DNA of 64,000 bases. Origin: Protula sp. h YS-2021 (lineage: Eukaryota; Annelida; Polychaeta; Sabellida; Serpulidae). Below, piece by piece: positions 33,973 to 47,000 of this stretch. How positions within the stretch are numbered: position 1 is the stretch's first letter; the number at the start of each line of letters is the position of its first letter. Under the pieces are notes generated by a model that was not told the DNA's origin, did not search any database, and was given only the letters and a program-made list of their open reading frames with translations. A program made the position numbers and the translations under genes. The stretch lies in NCBI GenBank assembly GCA_949752745.1, contig OX457029.1, positions 13,022,039 to 13,086,038 on the forward strand. Reading direction: 5' to 3'.

Positions 33973-34655
33973 ATGAACCTTTTAAAATTAGTATCCTTTA
34001 ATGTCAGTTGTTTGCGGGACTTAGGGAAAAGAATTGCTGTCATGTCTTTCTTAAGGGAAAGAAAGTCAGATATATACCTCATTCAAGAGGCTCATGCCCT
34101 TGAAAGAGGTAATTTTACTCAGCAAAAACTGGGAAATCATTTCCCATAGTAACCCATTATCGGGGCGTATCCAAGTCCTTAAATTTTCAAGATTTGGAAC
34201 GTGTATAACCCTTATAAATATTGATGGTCCTAACTCGGAAACAGAGAATTCCCTTCTTAATCATGCTACGTGAAACTTTGAATGAAATAGACTTTGGTGA
34301 CTTGCTTATATTAGGAGGGGATTTCAATATAGTCCTGGAACCAACCTTAGACAAAAAGGGTGGAATTACCGATTCAAATAAAAAAAGTCGGTCTGAACTC
34401 ATTGACATCATAGCAGATTGTAATTTGGTAGACATCTGGCGGGTGCGAAATCAATCTACGCAACGGTATACGTGGTCTCAAAGTTCACCAAACATCAAAT
34501 GTAGATTAGACTATTTTTTGCTACAGAATAAATGGGCCGACAAAGTGAAATCTGCTCGAATATTGCTCGGGCTCTTTAGCGATCACTCATTAATAGAACT
34601 AGAAATTGTTCTAGATAGGGTAACTCGCGGACCAGGTTTTTTCAAACTAAATTAG
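33973..34655 (+). pseudogene. LINE ORF2 N-terminus: apurinic-type endonuclease (broken)
   Basis: Nicks target DNA to prime reverse transcription. ATG 33973 begins LLKLVSFNVSCLRD, with the catalytic-site Glu in IYLIQEAH; a TAG stops the frame near 34147. After a frameshift, 34221-34655 has LILGGDFNIVLE, CRLDYFLL and the C-terminal SDHSLIELE. Compared with intact L1/Tx1 endonucleases the middle portion is shortened. The frame ends at a TAG after FKLN, although homology continues (VLKEPVYNEKM) downstream. Confidence 0.85.
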
Positions 34656-36802
34656 TCTGTTCTAAAAGAACCTGTATACAATGAAAAAATGAGCGAAATA
34701 ATAGATCGTGAATGGAAGGCAGCAGAAACAATAGCTGATATAGCTTTAAGATTTGACTGGTTAAAACACAAAATTGTTGAGTTTTCGATTATGTATTGCA
34801 AAAATAGGGCAAAAAACGTAGAAAAAAGAAACGGAGCTCGTGAAGCTACTAGAAGACATTGATAAAAAGATATGCGCTGATAAGGCTACAGAGGCGGAAA
34901 TTGTTTCTTTTGCTGAATGAAAACAAGAGCTAGAAAAGCTTAACGTAGACAAAGCCCGAGGGTCATGGGTGCGATCACGCGTACAATATATAGAAGGGAA
35001 CGATAGGAGCACGCCTTACTTTTATAATAAGGCAAAAATTATTTTTGAGAAAAAGACTATTTCCAGACTTATGTGCGAAAGTCTCGAAGTTAGGGAGCCA
35101 AACTCTATCCTTGAAGAAATACACAAATTTCATTCAGCACTGTATGCCTCCTCTGTCCATCTTGAGGGTATTCGAAAAAAGGTTCTTGAAGCAGGAGAAA
35201 TTAAACCCTTCACTGAAGCTCAAAAACGAAGCTGTGAAGGAGATATCACAGTGGCTGAATGTTTTGAAGCACTTTGCCGCTTCAAACCAAACAAATCATC
35301 GGGATGCGATGGGCTGACACCAGAATTTTACAAGGAATTCAGGGATATTTTGGGGCCGAAACTAGTTGAAGCACTAAATTTTAGAAAACGTAAAGGGGAG
35401 CTCTTGACATCACAAAAAGAGGCGTTATTACCCTTTTAGAAAAAAAGGCAAAGACAACAATTTCTTAAAGAACTGGAAGCCTGTTTCTTTGCTTAATACC
35501 GACTATAAAATTCTAGCTAAATGTTTGGCGATGATACTTGCAAAACATATTCCGAGCGTTATTCATAGTGACCAAGCAGGATTTATAAAGGGTAGATTTA
35601 TTAGGGAAAACATCAGATTCATTGAAGATCTAATTGAACTCTGCGATCTGCAAAATAAAACCGGCATACTATTGCAGCTTGATTTCGAAAAGGCCTTTGA
35701 CTCGGTTGAATGGCCTTTTCTATTCACGGTGCTAGAAAGGTTCAATTTAGGTAAAGACTTTATTTCCTGGGTCAAATGCTGCTATAAAAATATTTGCAGT
35801 TGTGTTTGCAACGGTGGCTTTACAACAGATTGGTTCGAATTACGCAGAGGCCACAGGCAAGGGTGTCCGCTCTCGTCTTTTCTATTTCTCCTGAGTATAG
35901 AAATTATGGGTGGTATGATTAGACAGGATAAGGACATAGATGGGTTTGAGATAGGAAAACGGAAACATAAACTAAAGCAATTTGCAGATGATTGTACATG
36001 CTCGCTTAGAAATACGCGTTTTGTCTTAAAACTAATAGAAACTGTACGAGCGTTCTCGGGTTTTTCGGGTTTGAAGCTAAATATTGATAAGTCTGTTCTT
36101 CACTGGTTAGACCCGTGGAGATACAAAAGAACTACAATTGCGGGTATGAAGGTACAGACTGATACCTTCGAACTTCTAGGTGTACATGTGGGAACGAATA
36201 ATGAAGAAAAACTAAAAAAGAATGTTGACTCAAAAATTTAAAAAATGACTAATGTCCTCCACGAATGGTCTCAAAGAGACCTAAGTTTATGGGGGAAAAT
36301 ACTGGTTGCAAATACCTTTAGTATCTTCAACCTAATTTATTATATGACAATGCTACATATCGAAGAGAACAGAATTTGCAAAATCCACTCTGAATTAAAC
36401 AACTTTGCCTGGAACTATAAACTCCCCAAAGTAAAACACTTGGTATTGATTAACGGTCCGGAGGAAAGTGGTCTTAATGCCATAGATGTTGAATCACAAA
36501 GTAAAGCGTTAAAACTGACCTGGTTGAAACGAATCCTTCAAGGGGTAGGCTGGAATGACATAGTCAATAGATATTTCAACTCTATGGGTGGGTTGCTTTT
36601 TTTGCTTAGGTGCAACTACGATATCGACAGACTGGGTTGGCTGCCCACATTTTATAAGAAAATGTTACTGCATGCCACAGAAATCTTAAAAGCAGACCAC
36701 ACCGAATATGTCATTTGGAACAACAAAAATATTCTGTTGTTCCAACAATTTTTACAAGAAATGGTTCGACAAAGGTGTGGTGCTCATTCACGACCTGTGT
36801 GA
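34656..36802 (+). pseudogene. LINE ORF2 reverse transcriptase, L1/Tx1 type (broken)
   Basis: Copies LINE RNA into DNA at the nick. 34969-35439 has FKPNKSSGCDGLTPEFYKEF. A frameshift near 35435 leads to the frame 35489-36802, with LNTDYKILAKCLA, DQAGFIKGRFIREN, LLQLDFEKAFDSVEWP, GHRQGCPLSSFLF and the catalytic FADD box (QFADDCTCSL). One TAA (36239-36241) interrupts it. Motif order and wording match the L1/Tx1 clade. Catalytic Asp residues are retained, but the stops prevent a full protein. Confidence 0.9.
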
Positions 36803-37572
36803 CAAGGAAGGAAAATTCCTCACCTATCAACAATTTGTAGACAAATATACCATAAAGGTAGATTTTGTAACCTTTCAAGGCGTAGTGCAGGCCACGAAGA
36901 GTGCTATGAGAAAGGATACTACATTGAAAACAACAGATGAAAAACCAAACTTTTCGGTCAATGACTTATTTAAAACAATTGGCGGTAACATTATAAATAT
37001 TACGAAGGTGAAAGGCAAACAATTTGCGATGCTTTTCACCTTTATAAAGAGCAGCCCTGCAACAGCCATGTTAAAGTGGCATACATCGCACCAGATAAGT
37101 AATGACGTTTTTTACAGGAGTATCCCACTTGCAACAAAGTACGACAGAAACTAAACTAATTTCGTTCCAGTTTAAACTAGTGCATTACATTGTTGGTTGT
37201 GGAGAAAATCTCTTCCGGTGGAAAGTAAAAAATTCCGCAGACTGCGAATACTGCCAAACTGGTGTGAAAGAAACACTAGTTCACGCCCTAATTGATTGTG
37301 GGTATACATAAAAGTGGGTGGAGGAGACATTTTTGATTTTGATTTTGGATATTTCTGACAAATTACAGCACACCTGTACCATAAAAGACTTTCTTTTTAG
37401 AGTAGAAGATCTGGCTCTAAATCTTACCATTCTGGTAGTAAAATTTGAGATAATTTGCCGTAGGGGCAGAAAAGAAAAAAATGTAGTTCCTTCAGTTGTA
37501 GCTCGGGAAGTTTACCAACGTGTGCTTACCGAAAAAAAGCGTTTAACTCATCAAGCATTTCGAAGGAAATAG
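36703..37572 (+). pseudogene. LINE ORF2 C-terminal region with Cys/His motif (broken)
   Basis: A frameshift near 36760 moves the reading frame to 36708-37154 (KWFDKGVVLIHDLCDKEGKF, as in Tx1-type elements), and another leads to 37102-37311. There CEYCQTGVKETLVHALIDC forms the C-x2-C...H...C motif usual at the end of L1-type ORF2. A TAA at 37309-37311 precedes the last 85 codons, to 37572. Confidence 0.75.
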
Positions 37573-37972
37573 TCACCGTATAATCCCATAGTGGAAAAAA
37601 GCCTTCTTTATGAAAAGTCAATATTAACGTGAAATAGTAAACTCCAGTTGGCCGCAACCATTCTCCTGTTACAAGCAACCAAAAAATTGTGTATTGTGTG
37701 TATGTGTGTGTGGGTACTGTGTATGTGTACGTGTAGGAGTGAGTGTGTGTGTATGTGTGTATGCTGTCACATCGTAACTATGTCCTCAAAGAATTTATTC
37801 AGTGAGCGATTTGAACCCTGTGGCAGCCAATGTCCATTGACAGGCACCTAAGGCCAGTGAAATGGATGCCGCCGTGTGAAGTCATTTTGAGGAAAAGTTA
37901 TATTATGCTTTTTGTGTGGTGTCTTCTGTACATTTATATCAATGTGATAAGCAAATAAAAAAAAGAAAAAAA
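37573..37972 (+). other. LINE 3' UTR, TG-rich, A-rich end
   Basis: Contains a TGTGTG-rich run (about 37690-37765) and ends in an AAATAAAAAAAAG-type tail right before the second target duplication. Confidence 0.75.
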
Positions 37973-40424
37973 AACTTTGAACTTTGAAACAAAGAAACAC
38001 GACTAAATAATGGGCACATATACATGATCACTGCATGAGAAGCTGATGGGGGGAGGGGGTCGCAGATTACCTAGCATTGTAAATTTGAGGGGCAGATTAC
38101 CGGGATTCAGATGACCGGGGGTGGGGCACATGACCGGGGGGGGCAGATTAAATACATTCCAATACTGGGTATGCAGAAAAATGAAATCTTGAATAAGCTT
38201 GTAAAAATGAAATTTAGAACACTACTGAAACTTACTGACTGATGAAATGGTATTCTCAATGTGTTCTCTGCGGTTTGTGACATTTTAAATAATCCTGGAT
38301 TATATTGGTGCAATCTGAGGGGCGTTCTGTGTTTGCTGTTATGCAGTTTAAATGTAATTAAACATAATCCCTACATGTGTGATGGATTTCAGACCAAAGA
38401 GTAAAAGATTATGTTCAGTGACTATTTTTTCTAAAGGTTTAGACGAATGCAACCTGTAGAGCGTCGTGGATAAACGTCTACGCCATTCTAATGTAATTAA
38501 TATGCAATTCCTGTTCCCGATTTAGTCCAAATTAGCTCAAATTGAACTCATTGATATTTGATCGACCCCGGTCAATGACGGATTTTTGCCCACAGTGACT
38601 TAAATTTCCCCGAAGTAGATATTTTTCCATAAATACAGGACAAACTATTCCATGAAATGAAACATTCCTGAAAATGGAATACCCGATACCTACTGGAGGA
38701 AAACCAAAGATTCTACTTCACGATTCTCTATATTTGAGACTTCGTAATCATCTATCAAAATCTAAGCGCTTAGCAAATAAATATATAAATATACCATAAT
38801 ATATAATAGAATAAAAACAAATAAAATCTTAAAATGAAAAGCAAATTAGAAAATGACTAGGTATATGCAATACTGAATAAATGTGTCTTAAGTGATTTCT
38901 TAAAGTTGTAAAAAGAGTTGGAAGCTCTAATACTAAAAGGCAGTTCATTCCTTAATAATGGTCCAGCATGTTGGAAACATCTTTTACCATATTTTGTTCT
39001 AGCACCGTTTTCAACTAAAGAAGTTTATCTTCTGATCTTAGGTTTCTTGTAGACTTATAAAGTTCAATCAAATCACAAAGACAGTCTGGTGTTGAGCCAC
39101 AGAGAGACTTATAGCAAATTGTTAGCAGCTTATAGTCAATCCTTTGTTGAACAGGGAGCCAATGTAGTTCCCTGAGTTCATCAGAGACATGATCGAATTT
39201 CTTTCTTCCCCTAATAACACGAGCCGCCGCATTTTGGATTTGCTATAGACGTGCTATTTGGGACTTTGGAAAATTTATAAGGATACTGTTACAGTAATCC
39301 AATCTCGATATAGCAAGGGCATGGGTTATGGCTTTTGCACTATCAAATGTAAGGTATTTGAGCACCTTTCTTATCCACGTGATATAGTAGTAGCACATCT
39401 TACAAATGTTATTGATATAATTTGTCATGTTTAGTTCACTGTCCATAGTGAGCTTGGCTGTATAGGAGCGCTTCACTTTAGTACCATCAATTTCTATTGG
39501 TTCAACGGCTTTTTTGGGTTGATTTTTTCTGCTTGCTATAACTAAAAATTCTGTTTTTCTGATTATTGATGATTAATATGAGTCATACCTGGCTTTATTC
39601 GGCGGAACCAGCTTTAATCAAAGGCGCAGGGAGGGGATCCAGCTCACAAAAATTTGGTTTAAATTGAAGAATTAATTTTTTCACTTCATTTGTATCAAGA
39701 GTCTTGAAAGCCGAGAAATTTGACTCAATTTCACAAATATCAAAATCAAAAGCATTTGCGAGTGATTCGGGGAATTCTGCTTGAACTATGTCAATTTATG
39801 CTTGAAATGATCAGTGAAAATATTTTCCAAAGTTTCTGACGATGTGTGTTCGGGTAATTGGCTGATTTTTGTTCGTTTTATGATATTGTTAATAGATCCA
39901 TCAATTTTTTAGGTCATCGTAGTGTATATTCTAACTGTTCAGTTTCGAGCCTATCCACATTTTTCTCAAACTGAAATTTTGCCTCAAAAATGCATTTTTA
40001 TCCATAGTAGATCCAGATTTTCCCATTTTCTTTCCTTTTGTCTTAGCTTTCTCCTCTCGTCCAGGACTTCTGTAGTGCGCAATGGTTCCCTTCGTTTGGC
40101 TCGGGTGATCATTGGCGCATGTTTGCCAAGAATATTTGAGAGGTTTTCATAGTGGTGCAATGGTGTGTCAAGATATATGCTATCAAAATTTCGTAAAAGA
40201 TCAGACTCTTGTAAACTGTTCATAAAATCGTGTAGATTTAGTGTTTTGATATTTCTATTTGATATTGTCCATTTAATTGACCTTTCTCTTTCAAAATTAA
40301 TAGCACATTGGGAAATTTTTTTATCTGTAATCAAGCGACCTACTACACAATCCTGAATTAATTCATCAGTTTGTCTACTTATGATGAAGTCCAAGGTATG
40401 GCCTTTAATATGCCCGTTAAACAA

Positions 40425-41325
40425 ATTTGGTTGAAATAACGTTTTAAAAACGTTTTTTCCCGAACCTTTTGAGGTTGCAAAAAATGTTTTCTAAAGGTTG
40501 TATATGAAATGCCGAAAAACGTTTTTATCGCAACGTTCTAAAAACGTTTCATAAAAAACGTTTTCAGAACGTTTCATACACAACCTTAAGAAAACCTTTA
40601 TCCTTCAACATTCTTCAAAATAGTATTCACTCTGGAAGGCTGCATCTTGCTCCATCATCACATCATATTTCATTTTTTTTTGCAACTAACATTTCACGAA
40701 ACATTCATACCTGGCTGGGTTTGAACCGGGAACCTCTGGCATCCAAACGACGGACTCACCTCTACGCCACGGCGCATCCATTGAAATGTGCGTCTAAGAC
40801 AATTCCCCTGAACCAACTCCCACCACCCCTACTCTTCCCACTCCAAATCACCCTCCCCCGAACAATTCCCCCGTACGAAAGTTCCCCCAAGGTCTACCCT
40901 ATCCCTTTTTATGGCTGTTTTATCTGCACACTTAATGCTTAGTTATAGCTTACAGTAATTAGTTAAATATATGTGAATTGAATTTGACGTTTCGCATCTA
41001 AAATGTAATTCTTGTTATTGTTAATATATTATTCATATCTAAAATCACATTACAAAGTATTAAAATGTCTATAACATTTCCTTGACGCTCCAATATATGA
41101 CATTCTTTAAACTTGATATATTAACGTTCTTATACAAAACATTTGTTTTTGGTTTATTTTTGGGTTTTTTTTGGGTTCTTTAAAAATTAATTTCAATAAC
41201 GTTCTAATACCATACGTTTGTTTTTGGTTTAAAAAAAAACGTTTTTATTTGGTTGGTTAATGTAACGTTTTTACAACCAAATTAGGTTTGATTTTGGTTT
41301 GTAAAATAACGTTTTCATTTGGTTG
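40425..41325 (-). mobile_element. SINE-like insert within the CR1/L2 element
   Basis: This ~0.9-kb segment interrupts the CR1/L2 coding sequence between its DFN motif and GHTLDF motif. ATTTGGTTG occurs at both edges (40425-40433 and 41317-41325) and may be the target duplication, although similar words recur inside. It holds a tRNA-like head (40710-40775) and many AACGTT, AACGTTTT and GGTTTTGGTTT words at both ends. The exact class is uncertain. Confidence 0.5.
40710..40775 (-). other. tRNA-like pol III promoter head (SINE), not a tRNA gene
   Basis: On the minus strand it reads GCGCCGTGGCGTAGAGGTGA (box A-like), ending with GGTTCCCGGTTCAAACCC (box B-like). The acceptor ends do not pair and the T-arm pairs poorly, so this is a SINE head rather than a working tRNA. 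Confidence 0.65.
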
Positions 41326-41840
41326 CTGAATATATGACATGAAGAATATCAATAAAACGTCGGCTTTATCAGTATATCAGTGCTATCCCAATGCATGTTG
41401 AAGTCACCGGGTAATAATATGGGATCGCCATCGAGGGCATGCTCCTCAAGAAGAGTGGTAAACTCCTCCAAAAACATTGGAATACATTCTGAAGGGAGAC
41501 GATAAATCAATAAGATTCTCAATATTTCAAACTGACCGGTAGGTGCTCAAGGATTTAAAAAATGTATTTGTAATATTCTTTGGACGGGAACTATCTTGAC
41601 ACAATAGACCTACGCCCCCTGCTAGTCTTTCTCTGCGGTCTGTTCTGCCAAGTGGGCAACCTTCAGGGCACATTTCTCTAGCTTCATATTCGTCCATATT
41701 TCTAAGCCATGTTTCGGTAAGAGTAACTAAATCTAAGCCTAAAACGATAATTTTATTTTTAAGCTGAAATGAGCTCGTAGTGATCGGACATTTAATACTC
41801 CAAAGCGCAAATTGCTAGCCAAAGATTTCTTTTGAACCTT

Positions 41841-42744
41841 AAAACATGTACTAAGTTATCGAATTTACTGCCCTTTTACACTGATTTACTTTCTTGCTTG
41901 ATTTAGAAACTCTACTGGGCATGTCCGAAATTACTGTAAAATTAAAAAACCTGGCACCTTTTTAGCCTTTGCTTTGATTTCGAAGTCATTGATACGGTCC
42001 CTTATTATGAGAGAAATTTGGCTAAACGTGTCTGATTGTGACCCTGAGAAATAAAACAAATACTTGCGTTGACCGATATTTGGCTAGGATGTGCTAGATC
42101 TTCACCCGTATGCATTGATATTCCAACACACATGGCAATATGTAACACACAGATCGCAATAATGGCACTCACAAAACACCTTTATTGTTGTACTTATATT
42201 TGTCCAATATAACTGTGCTAAAGAATTCACTAATTCAATATCAAAGATATCCTGTGCACTTCAGTACTTCATACTGGTCAATGATATACATTTATCTTAA
42301 AAGTAACTTGTTAAAAGCTTTCAAATATTCACTTTATATGTATCCTTAATTAATCCTTGATAAAAGCACAACACAATCATATTTATTTTTCACACATCTG
42401 CCACATACGGCTTACAGGGCTGTTGATATCTCAACCGTCCATCCCTTTTATTACGCCCAGTCAATATATGATATTATAACATGCACCAATTGATTAATGC
42501 ACTCCAGTAAAAAGAAATAATAAGAAACCGTGCTCTAACCGAGTACAAAAGTCACAAAGCCAATCCACAGAAAAACAATGGGCATGACTCCGAGATATTA
42601 TGACGATGGCTTTGTGACGTATAACGTTTTCCTTTGCATTGCGCAAGCTGCGATGCGACACTCGTGTCGCAGGACAATACCGTGAAAACTTTTCGACAAA
42701 ATCACGAGGTTTTAGCTTTTTCGATTGAATGAATCGATTATGCT
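41841..42744. other. No gene recognised
   Basis: AT-rich sequence between the CR1/L2 fragment and reversed block B. The first part may be the decayed 5' region of the CR1/L2 element. Nothing else is supported. Confidence 0.5.
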
Positions 42745-43059
42745 TGTTTATGTTATAACAGAGATAGATACTGGTGCAGTCGTGCTTTGTATGGGATTCG
42801 AGCACTTATAGAAGGCCAATGAACTCACCGCTGCACGGTTCGTTCACGGACCTCCCACGCATGCTCGTCTCCCATGCAAAGCACTCAGTCCCATGATCTA
42901 TCCCCATGTTGGTAGTATTAAAAAGAGTTGTACCTTAAAGTCAGTATCTGCTTAGCATGCATTGAAATCAAAGACATTTTTAAAATTATTGCAAAAGAAG
43001 AATTAGTTATATTATTGAGATCGAAGTAAATTTGCATACAATGTAAAACATTCGTATCG

Positions 43060-43099
<40 letters not shown>

Positions 43100-43573
43100 T
43101 GCTTTAGAAATTATCGGGACCAGGCATATATATATTGTATATATGGCATTAGCGGTCCCAAATATATTTTGCATGTTTTTAATTTTGTTTTGCATCTATT
43201 TGAATTTTTGGGAATTTTTGATAAAAAGTCAATTGTAAAGATATAATATCATGCATAAAATAAAAAATAACAAATATTTGGAAAAATAATATTATTTGTA
43301 AAATCGAAATTACAAGGCGGTCTCGCTAATGCCTATTTTTTACAATATATAAAACTTCGAATGCATCAAATATAACAAAAATCTGGCGAAAAATTGGACT
43401 GGAAATGATACTCCAATGATAATTCTATACAACAACATTAACATTCAATGCTTTCAAAAAGTATACCACATGTAGCACGAAAGATAAAACTATCGGGACC
43501 GGCTTTTGGTCCCGACCGATAATTTCCCGATCTCGATAATGCCTATTGTAAAGGATATTCGATCCTGATAATG

Positions 43574-43678
<105 letters not shown>

Positions 43679-45114
43679 ATAAAAAAAAATTTAAATTTAA
43701 TGTCTTACCCGTTACGCTGTGAAGATTATCCACATGAGGAGTAGTACTGGAACAAGCAGTGTGCCCATTCCGGCCCTTTTTCATTTAGTACATCTACGAG
43801 TTATTATAATTTTTGTAACTTATGCAAATGCTAGTTGAAATCACAAACAATATTGAAAAGCTTGGTATTTACATTAATCGGTTCTACTACGCCATTATCA
43901 ACATAGCCAACTCCCTATTCCCTACCCTTATTCATGATGAATGCAGGACACACCCAAACTAAAGAAAATGTTGCACTTACTTGTGTGCTGCACACGCTAA
44001 TAAACCAAAGTTTCTGGACAGTAAGAAACTAGACATAAACTTCATTACGCACACGACATCATGGGCGCATTGAAGAAAAAACGTGTAGTTTCCAGACCAT
44101 GGTAATTGTTCAAACAGCCCTATGTATTAACAGCCCTATGGCTCAAAATAAAGACAAAATAATCAAAACGGTTGGATAGAATGTCCATTGCAACCTTAAA
44201 TTTAAACCAAATGTATTCCAATAATATTTCAATATCTTCTGAGAAATACCTGTAGACGACAATAATTTGTTGGAAGGGATTAGTGCCCCAGCGTTAATTG
44301 CTTTGTGATAATCATATTTTCACTGCTGTGATATTTAAATGTATGGGTCTGTTTTAGAATGGGTCATATTTGATATATTATGAAACCCCATTATTGTTTG
44401 TCCTGCAACAACCAGCTCGTTTAACTTTTTTTCCAAAACCACTCTATAGGATCTGTTGGTGTGATTGTGTTTTTGCACTTTTAAATTCTAATGTTATCAG
44501 ATAAAACATGTTCTGCTGTATTGTGAGCACATATATAAAAGACTTAATTTCTTGCCTCGCATTAGCATGCAATTTCAAATTCCATATCTTTTGAAACTTA
44601 GGTATGCAGACTGAACCAATTAACAGTGCTCAATAAATCACAAAGAAAAAGTACCATGGATCATGTTGGAAGATGCTTTGAAGTCAAAAATAAGTGAGTT
44701 TAAATGTTGTAAAAATTCTGAACAGCAAAATGCTACGATGTGTTTATGCGTAAAATTATAGCTATGAGATTACTTCGCTCTTTAAATGATAATATTGGTA
44801 GAACTTAGCTATGATCTATATAAAAAAATGTCAGATTCCTTATCAGTAAACAAACACATATTCCATTAAACAAGAAAGAACAATTAGAACGAAAACATTG
44901 AATAAGTCTTCATTTATATTTTGTGCACCAGACAAATAATCGACAAATTTGTACACAAAAGATTTTACTTAAATAAAGGCAGGTCCTCTATCTAATATAT
45001 AGCATTTAACATCGAAATATCTAAATTTGTTAGAAAATATGGTTCGGGCAAAGGCGCTGTTTGACATCAAATCAGGATTTGTATAAAAAGTTTGCAGATA
45101 AAGAGTAGTTTATA

Positions 45115-45740
45115 TATCAACAACCCATAGTCGTATATTAACAGCATCGGTGTTGTATATTAACAATAAGAATTCGGTATATTAACAACATGAATTCGTT
45201 ATGTTTAAAGTATTGGCTTGGTTTAGTAAGAGCATGGATTCGACAGTCCAAGAGAATGGCCTAAAAGCATATGTATTAACAGAGTACATTCAAATGCATA
45301 AAGTGTAGACCATACAGTTTACAAAGATTTCGACATATTAAGAGCATGGATTCGTCATATTTACCACATATATGCTATGTGCTATCAGCGCAGGTTCAAT
45401 ATATAAACAACAGAGATTCTTATTTCATCAGTACAAATTAGCAGCATGAAAGGTTAAAGAACACCATTGGCATATGAAGAGCATGGATTCGGTACACTAA
45501 CCACATGGAGTTGCTACGTTTTCAGCATGAATCCGATCTAATAACAACAAACATTCTTCTGTTATAAGCATGGATATTGATATCTTGACAGGACTGACTT
45601 AGAGAGTTAAGGACAGGAATTCATGTATTCACAATAAGAGTCCGGTATGTTAACAACAAAACATGTCATTAACAACAAGGATTTAGCACATCAACAGCAC
45701 GTATTCGGAACAGTTACTCAATACATTAACAGCATAATCC
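45115..45740 (-). repeat. Degenerate ~22-bp repeat downstream of copy 3
   Basis: Same array as at 9240-9850, on the minus strand, ending at the TTAACAGCATAATCC that abuts the coding region. Confidence 0.65.
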
Positions 45741-45751
45741 CTCTGGTGTAT

Positions 45752-47000
45752 TTAGCGAACATAATGTCTCACTTTGATTAAAATCAAACTGTAGCCAAAT
45801 ATTTCAAAATCTAACTTATAATGATTATAAAGCTGTTTAATTATATAAGGATCAAGTTCCTGAAATTCATCCAAATATCTGCCTTCCGTAATATTCTTGA
45901 TTTGATTTTCCACAGGATCTAATAGATGTCCTCTTTTACGATTTCTAGAAAACTTTTTTAAGGCGCTAGAATTGTTCAATAGCTTTAGAATGTGTTGTGC
46001 ATCTGTGTCCATGCTTTCAAGTCTCAGTCTGTAGTCATAGGGAATATGACACGGCGAACACCTGTCTACGAAACGGCTCCAGTGAGCATTGTTTGAGTAG
46101 CGTTTGCCTGATAATATCATTGAAACAAATTCCGGGAATATGGCGCTCGTGTTTAATTCTTTTCTCCTTTTATCCGAATCACCAAAAGTGTTGATAATAT
46201 ATCTACGCATTACTTGAAAATAATTACCGCTACCGTGACCTTTTTCCAGCGTTACTTTTTGTTTATATGCAGAAACTAGTCTATCGAATGGATTTCGAAC
46301 AACCACAAATTTGGTGTAGTTGAAAAATTTGGGATGATCGTATTGAAGAGTCTCAATACCACGTTCTTTCAGAAGGACCTTTCCATGGGAGTAACTGGGT
46401 TTTCCTAAATTACGTCCTTTTATTGTTGATGTTGATAAAATGGTTTTCCAAGCAGAGCTTGCAACTTTTGGTATGAAGCAATACATGAGTTGATGCTCTT
46501 CGTCTGATAACACAGTCGGCTTCTTGAATTTGGAAGAGTCTAATCCACTTGCCTTGCATTGCGTTTCTATGGCATGCATGCGTGCATTATGACTGCAGAA
46601 TGGTATTGTTTCACTATGATATTTATCCGACATATGACTACTTACGTTCTTTTCTCTCAATCTGGATGTGGCATTTCTTGACAAGGAGTTGCTTTGTATG
46701 ATGTCATTAGAGTTACTGTAAGAAAACCCTGCTGAAGATATCCAAAATGATGGGTGTTTAATAGCAATCTTGTACATATTTATATGTATGCTAGGAACCA
46801 AACAGTTAATAATTACAAAATTACAATTTTAAGTTGCAAAACTGAGTTCGAATATTGCGTTCTGACATATTTATATCTTAAAATTCAATGATTTGTTTAC
46901 CTATTAGAATATGTTGGCCGTTGTGTTGTGAAGAAAAGAGAATCCACAGGAATGGAAGCAACAGTACAGGTACATATGCATATTTCCCGTAAGTACACAT
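45752..47000 (-). pseudogene. HNK-1-type sulfotransferase copy 3 (acceptor lost, late frameshift)
   Basis: Same enzyme family as copy 1. Exon 1 is intact (47000 down to 46901; 33 codons plus one base, CTGTTGCTTCC anchor core, donor AG|GTAAAC). In exon 2 the 5'-PAPS loop IPKVASSAWK has the normal Pro, and RNPFDRLVSAY and KGHG follow. Two lesions are visible: the acceptor that reads TTTAG in copy 1 is TTTGG here, and the next AG would bring a TAA into frame; a one-base loss in GGCTACAGTTTTG near 45787 changes the last residues and ends the frame at 45752. It may be a recent pseudogene, or it may use another splice site. Confidence 0.8.

Larger units (their letters stand above)
30938..37972 (+). 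mobile_element. L1/Tx1-type LINE with 15-bp target duplications
   Basis: The element is bounded by AACTTTGAACTTTGA at 30923-30937 and again at 37973-37987, and it ends in an A-rich tail. The host sequence continues as in the other block A copies on both sides. Order: ~210-bp 5' UTR, ORF1 with coiled coil, RRM-like and C-terminal domains, a NADAR domain, a 1.27-kb spacer, ORF2 with endonuclease, reverse transcriptase and a cysteine-histidine C-terminus, then a TG-rich 3' UTR. At about 7.0 kb it looks full length. Stops and frameshifts in ORF1 and ORF2 make it inactive. Confidence 0.9.
26706..38740 (+). repeat. Older block A copy, interrupted by a LINE
   Basis: Aligns with 2205-7155 and 54678-59727 but with many substitutions and small gaps. 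It is continuous across the LINE: bases before 30923 and after 37987 match adjacent bases near 6350-6400 in copy 1. Extra C-rich sequence lies at 29785-29960. No host gene is seen. The right edge, at GACTTCGTAAT, joins the CR1/L2 element where the other copies have (AAT)n. Confidence 0.8.
38748..41840 (-). mobile_element. Decayed CR1/L2-type LINE fragment with internal losses
   Basis: Read on the minus strand: endonuclease piece at about 41840-41345 (TETWLRNMDEYEA, RTDRRERLAGGVGLL, GDFNMHWDS); then an insert; then NGHIKGHTLDFIIS and the linker (40424-39984); the RT N-terminus (KLILQFKPNFCELDPLPA, about 39700); then RT C-terminal sequence (KTEFLVIASRKN; ISRLDYCNSIL; then QNAAARVIRGRKKFDH and LHWLPVQQRIDYKLL down to about 38900). 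The central RT with the YADD box is missing at about 39560. The 3' end at ~38748 abuts block A. It has several stops and cannot move. Confidence 0.8.

Noticed and set aside
40710..40775. A functional tRNA gene on the minus strand
   Set aside because: Box A- and box B-like words are present, but the acceptor ends do not pair and the T-stem is poor; it reads on into SINE body.
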